NCBI RefSeq assembly: GCF_000717995.1
Contig: NZ_JODM01000053.1
Span: 1-20,743 of the forward strand
Source: Streptomyces violaceorubidus
Lineage (GTDB): Bacteria > Actinomycetota > Actinomycetes > Streptomycetales > Streptomycetaceae
Reading direction: 5' to 3'
Length of the DNA stretch: 20,743 nucleotides
Position numbers and translations under genes: made by a program. Positions 7,311 to 17,000 of the stretch are shown here, piece by piece. Below the pieces are notes generated by a model, which saw nothing but the letters and a program-made list of their open reading frames with translations, had not been told where the DNA came from and ran no database searches. How positions within the stretch are numbered: the first letter of the stretch is position 1; each line of letters starts with the position of its first letter.

Positions 7311-7331
7311 CGGTGATGAGTGGCATCACCG
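7311..7331. promoter_or_regulatory. Perfect 7-bp inverted repeat in the leader of the orphan binding-protein gene
   Basis: CGGTGAT (7311-7317) and ATCACCG (7325-7331) form a perfect inverted repeat with a seven-base spacer. It sits about ten bases upstream of the GGGAGGG ribosome binding site of the minus-strand lipoprotein gene. It could be a dimeric repressor site or a leader hairpin that affects translation. Confidence 0.4.
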
Positions 7332-7347
7332 TCATGGTCCAGCGACC

Positions 7348-7375
7348 ATGTATACCCGTTATGTATAAGCGATAC
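7348..7375. promoter_or_regulatory. ATGTATA direct repeats / GTAT-ATAC elements in the divergent promoter region (candidate PadR operator)
   Basis: ATGTATA occurs at 7348-7354 and 7361-7367 (13-base period). GTATAC (7350-7355) is itself a palindrome, and GTAT (7363-7366)/ATAC (7372-7375) form a further inverted pair. This AT-rich island is conspicuous in GC-rich DNA and lies between the divergently read lipoprotein and PadR genes. PadR-family operators often contain ATGT/ACAT dyads, so autoregulation by the adjacent PadR protein is likely. It also contains plausible -10 elements (TATAAG at 7364-7369 on plus; TATACAT on minus). Confidence 0.45.
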
Positions 7376-7415
7376 TAGAGCCGGGACATCATACGAGGAC
7401 AGGAGGATCACGGTC

Positions 7416-7931
7416 GTGCGCCTGCCCCTCCTGGCACTCCTCGCGCGGGCGCCAGCGCACGGGTACGAGCTGAAGCAGGGCCTTGAGCAACTGCTGGGCT
7501 CCGCGTACCCTCAACCGAACATCGGCCAGATCTACGTGACCCTGGGGCGCCTCGAGAAGCAGGGACTCATCGAGGGCCAGGACATCGAACAGTCCGGCCG
7601 ACCCAACAAGAAGGTCTACCGCCTGACCGCTTCCGGCCAGGAGGTGGTCCGCACCTGGTTCGACACACCCGAAGACGAGCCGCGGGTGCGGGACGACTTC
7701 TTCATGAAGTTGGCCCTCGCCTCGCACACCGGCATCGCCGATCAGATCGCCTTGATCAACAATCAGCGACGTCAGTACCTCAACTCCATGCGCGGCCTGT
7801 CGAAACTGGCTGCCGCGGAGGACCGGGACAACCGATACGCACACCTCCTGTTCGAGGGTGCGATGCTGCACCTTCAGGCCGACCTCGACTGGCTCGAACG
7901 GTGCCAGGAAGAACTGGAGGAGCTGGAGTGA
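7416..7931 (+). CDS. PadR-family transcriptional regulator (171 aa)
   Basis: Winged-helix repressor. Residues about 3-80 hold the PadR DNA-binding domain: LPLLALLARAPAHGYELKQG as the first helices, NIGQIYVTLGRLEKQGLIEG as the recognition helix region, and RPNKKVYRLTASGQEVV as the wing. The rest is a helical C-terminal dimerisation part ending in the acidic QEELEELE. Length is typical of the longer PadR subgroup. The chosen start is GTG at 7416-7418, nine bases after AGGAGG (7401-7406); the longer frame from 7320 would run through the promoter repeats and is rejected. Its stop overlaps the start of the ABC ATPase gene (GTGA at 7928-7931), so it is co-transcribed with and probably represses that transporter, a common Streptomyces arrangement for drug or antimicrobial-peptide efflux. 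The inducing ligand is unknown. Confidence 0.92.
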   Translation: MRLPLLALLARAPAHGYELKQGLEQLLGSAYPQPNIGQIYVTLGRLEKQGLIEGQDIEQSGRPNKKVYRLTASGQEVVRTWFDTPEDEPRVRDDFFMKLALASHTGIADQIALINNQRRQYLNSMRGLSKLAAAEDRDNRYAHLLFEGAMLHLQADLDWLERCQEELEELE

Positions 7932-8677
7932 AGGACAGCCCCTCCCCCGCGCTGCGCGCCGAGGGCCTGGTCAGAACGCATCACGGCGAGAGCGGGCCGG
8001 CACACGCCGTCCGCGGAGTCGACCTGTGCGTCCAATCGGGCGAGTTCGTGGCCATCACCGGTCCCTCCGGCGCGGGCAAATCCACACTGCTGCACCTGCT
8101 CGGCGGACTGCAACGGCCGGACAGCGGCAGCATATGGCTCGACGGCGAATGCACCGCCACCTGGCGGGAGACACGCTGGGCCGTGGAGCGCCGCAAACGT
8201 ATCGGCATTGTCTTCCAGTTCTTCAACCTCGTCTCCAACCTGTCCGTCGCCGACAACGTGGAACTGCCGGCCCTCCTCGCTGGCGCCTCACCCAAACGGG
8301 CGCGCGCCGAGCGCAAGGCCCTGCTGGCCGAGTTGGGCATCGAGGGCAAGGAACGCAGCATGCCGGGCGAGTTGTCCGGCGGTGAGCAGCAGCGGGTCGC
8401 CCTGGCGCGTGCCCTGGTCAACCACCCGCCTCTGCTGCTCGCCGACGAGCCGGCCGGCAGCCTGGACAGCAAGGGCACGCGGGAGGTCATGCGGCTCCTG
8501 TCCCGGTTCCACGAGCGGGGACAGACGATCGTCCTGGTCACCCATGACGCCAGGCTGGCGAGTGCCGCGGACAGGGTGATCAGCTTCTTCGACGGCCGGA
8601 CAGCGGACGACGTGGCACTGGACAGCACCCCGTCACGCCGGCCGGGAACATCCGGAGTGCTCAAGCTCAGGGACTGA
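7928..8677 (+). CDS. ABC transporter ATP-binding protein, MacB/LolD-type (249 aa)
   Basis: ATPase partner of the FtsX-type permease that follows. All nucleotide-binding motifs are intact: Walker A GPSGAGKST at 45-53, Q-loop glutamine near 97 (VFQFFNLVSNLSV), signature LSGGEQQR at about 149-156, Walker B LLLADEP at about 169-175 with a D-loop SLD after it, and H-loop histidine near 206 (VLVTHD). The 'FQFFNL...N...N' pattern after the Q-loop is typical of the MacB/LolD/FtsE branch, which works with FtsX-domain permeases in export or mechanotransmission rather than import. The start is GTG at 7928-7930, overlapping the regulator's stop and about six bases after AGGAG; a possible ATG at 7901 would extend into the PadR gene and lacks a ribosome binding site. 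It does not belong to the sugar importer, whose ATPases have a much longer C-terminal domain. Confidence 0.94.
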   Translation: MKDSPSPALRAEGLVRTHHGESGPAHAVRGVDLCVQSGEFVAITGPSGAGKSTLLHLLGGLQRPDSGSIWLDGECTATWRETRWAVERRKRIGIVFQFFNLVSNLSVADNVELPALLAGASPKRARAERKALLAELGIEGKERSMPGELSGGEQQRVALARALVNHPPLLLADEPAGSLDSKGTREVMRLLSRFHERGQTIVLVTHDARLASAADRVISFFDGRTADDVALDSTPSRRPGTSGVLKLRD

Positions 8678-8716
8678 AGTGCGGACGTACGACGACCCCC
8701 GGAAGGGCCAGATCTG

Positions 8717-11035
8717 ATGCGCGCCACTTTGCGCTGGGCACACGCCGACTTGCGCACGCATCGCGGAGAGGCACTCTTCCTCGTGCTCGCCACGGCCGGC
8801 ATCGTCGTCTCGTTGCTGCTGGCCGCCGCGCTGTTCGGTTACGCCACCAACCCCTGGCAGCGCACCTTCTCCCAGACACATGGCGCACACGTGTGGATCC
8901 ATACCGGCAGCAAGACCGTGCTTGACGGACTTTCGGTTCTGGACGGGGTCGAGGCCGCCGCCGGTCCCTACGACACCGCGGCAACCAGCCTCTCCGTCCG
9001 CGGGACCCGTGCGAACGTCGAACTGAGGGCCACCCCCTCGGCCCCTGTCGTCGGTCATCCCCTCCTCACCGCGGGCCACTGGCTCGACCCCACGACACCC
9101 GACGGCGTGGTTCTGGAGAGCCGCCTCGCCCGGGCCCTGCTGGCCGGGCCAGGAGACACGCTCTCCCTGCCGCAGGGGACCGGAGAGCTGACGGTCGTGG
9201 GCATCGCCGAGACCGCCGAAGTCCGCTACCGCCCGGGTGAACAGCCGGGGATCGTCTGGGCGCTGCCGTCAGCCGTCCCTCACCCCACCGGTCAGATCAT
9301 CGGGTTGCGGCTGACCAACCCCGCCGAGACCGGCTACGCCGTCCAGCGTGCCGTCACGGCCCTGGGCGCCGGTGCCATCGGCGAGGTCTCCACCTGGCAG
9401 CAGGCACGTGCCGAGGCCCAGGGCGACAACCGGCTCCTGGGCCAGGTGCTGGGTCTGTTCGGTTGCGGTGCCCTCATGGCTGCCGGATTCGCCGTACACG
9501 GGGCGATAGCCACCCGGATTCGCGGTCATCTGCGCGACATATCCGTCCTCAAGGCCGTCGGCTTCACACCCAGTCAGGTCGTACGTGTCTTCCTCCTCCA
9601 GCACATCGCGTACGCCCTCATCGGCGCCCTCGCGGCGGTCACGGCGACGGAGGCGCTGGGCAGTCGGGTCACGGGCCGACTGGGGGACTCCGTCCGCCTG
9701 TGGCGGGTCCTGCCCGGTCACACGACGACACAGCTGGTCGTCCCGGCGGCAGTGGTGCTGTTCATCGCGGCGACCACGGGGCTCGCGGCATGGCGCGCGG
9801 GACGGGTCCCCTCGGTGCCCGGTGCACGGCCGGTCTTCGTGAACGGGGTACGCCAGGCACGAGCGAGCGGAACCCGCACGAGCAAGCGTCTGCCTGTACT
9901 GATGCGGCGGGCCTTCGAGGTCAGGGTGCCCGCCCCCCTGGTGCTGGGACTGAACGCCACTCTCGCCCGTCCGGCGCGGTCCCTCGCCACCATCGCCCGT
10001 CTCTGCCTGCCCCTGCTCCTCATCACCGTCGCCCTGAGCGCCTGGACGACCCTCGACCGCTTCCACCGCGATCCCGAGCGGATCGGAGTCTCCGCCGCCC
10101 TGACCGTGCATACGGACAACGACCTCGACGACCGGGACGTCCGTGCTCTGCTGCAACGTGACCCGCAGGTCGCGGCGGCCTATCCCGGCGTCGAGGTGGC
10201 CGCGCTCGTCCCTGGACAGACTGCGACGATCGCCCTGCGCGGCCTGGGCACCCGAGGTTCTTCCTACCCGTACACCCTCGCCGAGGGCCGCACGGCGCGG
10301 GGAAGCGACGAGGCCGTCGCCGGTCAGGGCCTTCTCGACCTGCTCGATGTGCGCGTCGGCGACTGGGTCCGCATGACCGTGGGCGACCAGCCGCAGATCC
10401 TGCACATCGTGGGTCGCAGCATCGAACCGGAGAACGCCGGCCGCGTCATCAGCACCACACTCGACACTCTCCGCGAGAACGACCCGGATCTGTCCCCGAC
10501 CCTCTATCAGTTGCGTCTGCGTCCAGGCGCGGATCCGTCAGCCGTCGCCCACCGGTTGGCCGTCGCCGGACGCGGCCATCTGGACGTCAATGCCGCGACC
10601 AACCCCGCCGACGAACTGTCGTCGCTGCGCGGAGTCGTGGTGGGTCTCATCCTCGTCCTGGGCCTCATCGGACTCGTGGAGGTGCTCACGGCGATCGGCG
10701 GCATGATCCGTGAGGGGGAGCGCGATCTGCCGGCGTGGAAGGCGATCGGTCTGTCCCAGCGGCACATCACCGCGGTGACCATGACGTCCGTGTCCTTGAC
10801 CGCCTTCGCCGCCTACGTCGCAGCCACGGCGCTCGGTACGCCGCTCGCGCGCTGGCTGATCGACGCGCAAGGCCGGTCGAGCGGTATCGGGGCGGGTATC
10901 GCCCAGGACCCGCCGGTAGGGCTCCTGGTGCTGCTCGGGGTGGCGACCGTCCTCGGCGCTGGTGCCGTGGCGGCGCTGCCGGCGGCGCGTGCGGCCCGGC
11001 GCCGGCTGGCGGACACTCTGGCGGCGGTGGCCTGA
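8717..11035 (+). CDS. ABC transporter permease with two FtsX domains (772 aa)
   Basis: Large integral membrane partner of the upstream ATPase. One N-terminal membrane segment (about 18-42) precedes an extracytoplasmic domain. A first FtsX block follows with membrane segments near 241-266, 288-312 and 338-360, and the cytoplasmic coupling helix around HLRDISVLKAVGFTPSQV. A membrane segment near 423-444 leads into a second extracytoplasmic domain, and a second FtsX block carries GVVVGLILVLGLIGLVEVL and EGERDLPAWKAIGLS, with two more C-terminal segments. This eight-segment layout is usual for Gram-positive exporters of the antimicrobial-peptide/bacitracin-resistance and lipoprotein-release type; the substrate is not evident. 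The start is ATG at 8717-8719 after GGAAGGG, 39 bases downstream of the ATPase stop. It converges with the giant toxin-like gene across only 63 bases (11036-11098), in which I see no convincing terminator hairpin. Confidence 0.92.
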   Translation: MRATLRWAHADLRTHRGEALFLVLATAGIVVSLLLAAALFGYATNPWQRTFSQTHGAHVWIHTGSKTVLDGLSVLDGVEAAAGPYDTAATSLSVRGTRANVELRATPSAPVVGHPLLTAGHWLDPTTPDGVVLESRLARALLAGPGDTLSLPQGTGELTVVGIAETAEVRYRPGEQPGIVWALPSAVPHPTGQIIGLRLTNPAETGYAVQRAVTALGAGAIGEVSTWQQARAEAQGDNRLLGQVLGLFGCGALMAAGFAVHGAIATRIRGHLRDISVLKAVGFTPSQVVRVFLLQHIAYALIGALAAVTATEALGSRVTGRLGDSVRLWRVLPGHTTTQLVVPAAVVLFIAATTGLAAWRAGRVPSVPGARPVFVNGVRQARASGTRTSKRLPVLMRRAFEVRVPAPLVLGLNATLARPARSLATIARLCLPLLLITVALSAWTTLDRFHRDPERIGVSAALTVHTDNDLDDRDVRALLQRDPQVAAAYPGVEVAALVPGQTATIALRGLGTRGSSYPYTLAEGRTARGSDEAVAGQGLLDLLDVRVGDWVRMTVGDQPQILHIVGRSIEPENAGRVISTTLDTLRENDPDLSPTLYQLRLRPGADPSAVAHRLAVAGRGHLDVNAATNPADELSSLRGVVVGLILVLGLIGLVEVLTAIGGMIREGERDLPAWKAIGLSQRHITAVTMTSVSLTAFAAYVAATALGTPLARWLIDAQGRSSGIGAGIAQDPPVGLLVLLGVATVLGAGAVAALPAARAARRRLADTLAAVA

Positions 11036-11098
11036 CTCGGGCTGCGTTGTTCCGTCATCGGCGGCGGTGCCATGGCCTCGTTGCGCGCCCGACCGGGG

Positions 11099-14000
11099 TC
11101 ATACCGCTCGGGTGTCGGAGCCTCCCATCAAGACGCCGAACGCGTGGGCGGCCAGCTCACCGCGGCCTTTCTGGCCCGCGGCGCCGCTACCGGCCGACTC
11201 TGCTGCGGGCTCCCTGCCTGGACCGGCGACGGCGGCGCGTTCAGGCCTCTTTCCGAGTCGCTTCGAGAGAGCGTGATCGTGAGCAGGAGCGGCCTGGGGA
11301 TCTGGTCCGGTCGGCGGTGCCGGTGTCTGCGGCACGGGCGGCGACGGCGGCGACGGGTATTCCACCTCCACGACAGCGGCACGCCGCGCGTGGGCATGCC
11401 CACCGTCCTCACCGCCTGCCGTGGACACCGAGGGTGAGGGGACTTCGCTGCCGCGGTTGACGACCTTGAACGTGACGTCCGCGGCGGCCAGGTGGAGTTG
11501 CTCGGTGAGGTACGTCCGCAGGGCCTCGGCCCGCTCCTGCCCGGCTTCCCGTGAGCTGTTCGCACCTTTCCAGGGCAGTCGGCTGCCGTTGCCGCCCGCC
11601 GTGATGGTGACGATGATGTTGGGCAGCCCTGCCCGGCGACGCGCCTCCACGACTTCGCGGAGCCTGGTCGCCAGCACGTGCGCCTTGTACTTCTGCTCTC
11701 GGCCAAGGGTCCTGCGTGACTTCTCGAACTGCGAGGTCAGCAGGTCCCGAGGCAGTTCGGGCGCTGTCCGGTCACCCGGCAACGGAATCATCCTGCCGGT
11801 CGGGACACGCTGCGCACGGGGGCTGGGCGGTTCCGGCGTCCTGATGGCCGGAGCGGGCTGGGCCGGCCCGCGCCCGCCCCGGGATCCCCCCGACACCGGC
11901 GCCGAGACCTGTCCGCCGTGCCTCTCGATCCACCGTATGTCGTTGAACGTCTGCGCCCACAGGCGCACCACTTCGTGCTCCGGCATGGGCGTGAGCTGCC
12001 GGGCCGAGGCGAGATCGTGGAGCCGGCCGAGCGTGGCCTCGGTGCGCGAGCGCAGGTCGCCGATCTCGGCGGCGGCGTTCAACTGCGTCTCGGCACCGAG
12101 ACTGTCCAGGCTCCGGAGTACGGCCTCGGCCCGTTCGAGGAGTTCAGCCGGCCGCTGGTGCTCGGCGAGGAAGCGCGCACGACGTACCTGTACTTCCTCC
12201 CGTACAGCCTGATCGAGGGTCAGGGACCGGCTGTAGGAGGTGCTCTCCAGCTTGCCCAGCAGGTCGGAGTCGATGCCCCACTGTTCCGCAAGGCGGGCCC
12301 CCTGCGCTGTCAGCACACCCGCTTGCATCGCCTCGGCGGCGGTGAGGGGGGAGCCGTCGGCACGCTGGTCGGGGTCGAAGGCGTAGATCCTGCCCTCGGG
12401 ATGGAATCGCCACGTCCGTTCGTGCTCGCCCTGACGCACCCGCAGTTCCACGTACGCGTCGAGCTCCACCGCCACGCGGCTGACGAGGTGCACGATGTTG
12501 GCGCCGATCGCCGGCTGGTCATGGCTCAGCACGCCTTCTTCGGGCTCCTGGAAGGTGACGACCGGGCGTGCCCCCGGATCCGCCGCCGCGTCGATCCGGT
12601 CGGGGTCGAAGGTCAGGACGATCCTGCGGCTGTCGGTGATGAGGTGCCGGGCCCGGGTCCGGGCCTTCAGCAACACGCGTGGCCCGCCGACCTTCAGTCG
12701 GCCGTGGTCCATCCGGTCGGCGATCGCGCGAGCCACCAGCGCGGGCGCCACCGCCGCCGTGGCCCGCGGATCGCGCGCCACGCCCAGGAAGACCTCAGTG
12801 AGGTCGAAGCGCTGGGTCGACCTCGGGTTTCTCTCCCAGGCGAGCGCCAGGTCGGCGCGCCCGGCGCGCGCCTTGTCCGTCGCGGCTCGCATCGCCGCCA
12901 ACTCGTCCTCGTTGACCAGCGCGTAGAACTCGCCCGAGATCTTCTGGCTGTGGAACGTGCCGACGTCGTGCGGGCGGGCCAGCGGGGTGATGTGGCTCTG
13001 CTGCGCGGTCGTGGGGAACCGGATCGCTGCCTTGGCCACCACCAGGTAGATCGGCTTGCGCTCCTTGACGAACGACTCGGTGCGCGGTTGCTGCTGCGAT
13101 CCCTGCGACGCGTCGGTGGAACCGGAGATGCCCAGGTTGGCCCCCTCGCTGTCCGCGGGACTGCCATGACCGCTGTTCAGCCCGGGGGCCGCGCCGTTGC
13201 TCGTCCTCCTGGCCGGGGAGACGGCGGTGATGTGCTTGAAGTAGGTGCCGAATCCCGCTCCGTCGAAGACCTTGACCACCCGGAGATCGGTGTACTCGAT
13301 CTTCTTCATCACTACGGCCCGTTTGAGCGGGTCACTCGGCATGGCCCAACTGTTCGTCAGCCGGGTGCCCTCGGGTCGCTCGCGCAGTGCCTGCGCCGTG
13401 AGCAGGGAGTTGGCCATCATCGCCGGCAGGAAGGTGTCCGGGCGGACACCGGGTTTGACGTAGGCGTGGCCGAACACCGCGTTGAGCAGGCTCCTGATCT
13501 GCCGGTGGTAGCCACCGCTGGAGACGAATCCCACGGGGTGCGTGTTGAGCGGGAACGTCACCGGGATGGTGGACGGCGGAGAGTACTGGAAGGGCATCTC
13601 CGGGCCGAGCATGGAGGCGGGCAGAGCGAGCTGGATCGTGCCTCGCAGGTGGTGCGCGCTGGACGACCGGTCGGCGAGGGCTCGCTGACGGGACATGACG
13701 AGGTTGTTCAGATCGGCGTCCGGAGCGTCACCGAGTCGGACCTGCACCGCCACGTACAGGCCGCCTTCGATGTCGACGGTCTTGTTGTAGTCGCCGAAGA
13801 CGCTCTCCCAGTACTGCGTCCGGTTGTACTCCACCTGCGTTCCCGCGCCGAGTGCCAGCCCCTGGGCGCCGCCGGCGTTCGCGCTCTCACCACTGCCGCC
13901 TGCCTTGACGGACGTGGAGAGGGAAGTCGAGCGGTTGCTCGACGTGGTGCGCGCGTCCTGGCCGTGCAGGAAGAACTCCTGCCCGTCCAGGCGCTCGTCG

Positions 14001-17000
14001 GTGGGATCGAGCCGTCCCACCAGTTCGGCCGACAGGACCACCGAGACGGTTTCTCGCAGCGGTCCCCAGGTGTTCACGAACTGGATCTCCGTCTCCCCAC
14101 CGACCATGTCCATGTAGAGGATGGTGGACAGGTTGGAGAAGAGCACCTCTGAGGTCATCAGACCGCCGTGGACCTTGCCCAGCGTCTGACCGCCTCGGCT
14201 CACCTTGAGCAGGGGCGACGAACTGAGCAGGCCGGGAGCGGACTCCTCCACCAGCTGCCGGATCGTCCCCCACAGGGTCGTGCCGTCGTCGAAGCGCACC
14301 CTGGTCACGGACGCGGGCCCGATCCGACGATGCGGCTCGTAGGGATCGTTCAGGTACGGAGGCAGGTGCAGGGTCACCGGGGTGAGGGCGTGTTCGGGGA
14401 AGGTGTCGTTGAACCGGCGCAGCACCTCCTCGTCCACCACTCTCAGGTGGCCCATCTGGTGCGCTTCGCGCACTCTTGCCGCCAGGGCCGACAGGTCGGC
14501 TCCGTCCGGCAGCCGGCCCGGTCGTCCGTGCCAGTGCAGCGCCAGCCTGGCCATCAGTACTCCGCCGAGCTTGAGCTTGGCCCAGTCACCCGCGCTCCAC
14601 AGGGCCACTACTTCTTCCAGCGCTTCCTTCGGCACGGGAAGCTGGTCCGCCAAGTACGCCCGGAGCGCGGCGTCCCGGGGCAGCATGAAGATCATCTGGC
14701 GGTTGTCGACGGTCGCGGTGCCGGATCCGCGATCGGTCGGCAGCAGGAGGGCGTTCTTGTGCCAGTCGACGCCCAGGTCGAATCTCGCGTGCGCGCCGTA
14801 GAGGAATATCTGGCCCACCGAGAGGGCGATCGACTCGAAGCCGCCCACCTTCTTCAGTGATTCGGACGAACCCCAGCCGACGGAGATGTCGCTGCCGAGG
14901 CCGGCCGTTCCCCCCGCGATGCCGGATTCACCGCCAAGAGTCGCGCCGACGGTCCCGAAACCGATGCTGCCGCCCCCGGACCGGCCGCTGAACACCTGGT
15001 TCTGCAGCAACGCGATCTGCGCCAGGACCACCGGATCCGACGTGGCGCCGAGATACGCCGCCTGCTTGACGGTCAGGGCACCGGACAGCACGGTGTAGGC
15101 GTTCTTCCAGAGGCCGTAGGTCGCGCCGTTGTCCACGTCGTAGTGGCCCGGGCCCTGGAGCATGTGAGGGGCCTGGGCCATCATCGTGTGGTGCGTGGTG
15201 AGCTGCCTGATCGCATGCTCGACCGGTGAGGCCGCCCCGCGCAGGTCCGGAGGCAGCTGGTTCAGCAGTGCGTTCGTCACGCCGTTCGTGTCCAGGGTGT
15301 AGACCACCGCCCGTTCGAAGACCTCGGGCGGCGTGTGCCCGGTCGTGGGCAGGTCGTCGGGGAGGTCCGTGGGCAGATCCGGGACGAGCAGCTCGGCGCC
15401 GCCGGTGAACGCCCGGGAGTCCAGCAGCCTGTCACCGCCGACGCGGTGGCCCGGAACCACGCCCGCGTTGCCCTCCGCGATGGTCACCTGCAACCGCACG
15501 TTCCTGATCCGGTGCTTGCGCAGGTCGCTGGTGGGCTCGAAGAGGATGGGGTGGTTGAACACCTGCGTCTCGCCTCGGCTGGAGCCGGCCGAGTAGCCTC
15601 CCCCCAGGCTGAGGCCGGCGTTCTTCAGGACGTTCTCCGAGAACCCGACGTTCAGGTTCACCGAGACGTTCTTGCTTCCGCCGTGCGACTGTCCGGCGAT
15701 ACGCAGGGCCATGAGCAGGATCGCCACGCGTTCGTTGTGCGCGGGCCCCAGGTCGTCGGCGTCGTCGATGTCGAAGGTCACGCGCAGATTGACGGTCGCG
15801 AACTCCTCGGTCCAGGGCAGCGGGCCGAGCCCCGGCCTGCGTGCCAGCCGCAACTGGGCGCCTTCCTCCGTCATGGCGCTGTTGAAGTGGTCGCCGATCC
15901 CCATCAACCAGTTCTCGAGTGCCCGTTCGTTCTCGATCCGGGCCTCGTGAGCATCGCGGTGGGACAGTGCGGTCACGTCCGCGAACTGGCCCTGGGCGGG
16001 TGGAAGGTAGCCGATCTCGCGGAGCTTCGAGCGGATGTGCGCGCCCAGTGCGTCGACCGTTCTCCGGTCGACGCGGACCGGGCTCAGGGCCACGGTTTTG
16101 CGCATGTAGGAAGACAGACTTCTGCGACCCGCACCGGTGATGGGCGCGGGTGAGCCCTCGCTCTCGATGCGTTCGACCGAGGTCTCGTCCACCGGGAAGC
16201 CGTTGTCGTAGGCGGCGACGTCCGGCAGGGTCATGGACACGGTGCCAAATGTGCGCAGCTCGCCGTCGGCCGGCGGGGTCGCGCCTCTCTTCGGCTCACG
16301 GACCTCGATCTCCAGCCGGTACTCCATCGGAACCGCGTAGAAGGGGCTCGGACCCACCCACCGGCTCACGGTCACCTTGAGACCGTCGTAACTTCCGAAA
16401 CTGCCCTGCGAGTTGGAGCCACCCACGGTCGCGGACACGGAGACGCCCAGATCGACCTGCGGAACCGGTGGAGTCGCCCTCGCCGCGACACCCGCCGACC
16501 AGCGCTGCCCGACGCCGTTGCTCGCTCCCGCGACGTTCAGCAGGGTCTGCACGCGCTCGATGTTGGCGTTGCCTCCGGCCGCGGCATCGGAGAACATCGT
16601 GACCGGCGGCAGACCAGCCCGCGCGGCCTCGGTGGCGTCGAGAACTCTGGTGAACACCCGGACCGTGGCGATCGTCTTCGCCGTGCCCGGCTCGTGCAGC
16701 TCGATGGCGTAGCCCTCGGTGGACTGTCCCGGCAGGCCGCCTCCGATCTGCGACCGGCGCAGGTTGACCAGCAGCTTGTCGATACCGTTGCGCAACTGCT
16801 CCCGGACCCCGCTGCCGCCACGGAGGTACGCCTTGCCCTGGGACTCCGACCAGCGGGCCCGCAACCCCCGCAACGCCTTGTCGTACAGCTCCGGCGTTCC
16901 CGTCATGCCGAGCGCCACGTACCGCTCCGGGACGACCGGCCGCCCCACGTCCGGCTTGGTGGCCAACCTGGCGTGCTGCCCCATCAGGAAGCGGTCCGGT

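Noticed and set aside
7292..7411. Longer start for the orphan lipoprotein
   Set aside because: The extension crosses the promoter repeats and would bury the signal peptide; the GGGAGGG site supports 7291.
7320..7415. Longer start for the PadR regulator
   Set aside because: It would translate the repeat-rich promoter region; AGGAGG points to the GTG at 7416.
7928..8677. This ATPase as the missing ATPase of the sugar importer
   Set aside because: It is short (249 residues), has MacB/LolD-type motifs and is translationally coupled to a PadR gene and followed by an FtsX permease; importer ATPases of the MalK/MsiK type are longer with a regulatory C-terminal domain.
11036..11098. GCCATGGC palindrome as a bidirectional terminator
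   Set aside because: The eight-base palindrome leaves no loop and neighbouring bases do not extend it into a stable hairpin.
11918..14152. Plus-strand open frame of 744 codons opposite the giant gene (also 16694-18016 and 18527-19840)
   Set aside because: These are antisense shadows produced by high-GC codon bias. Their translations are Arg/Gly/His-rich with no recognisable fold, and the minus strand carries domains and repeats over the same bases.
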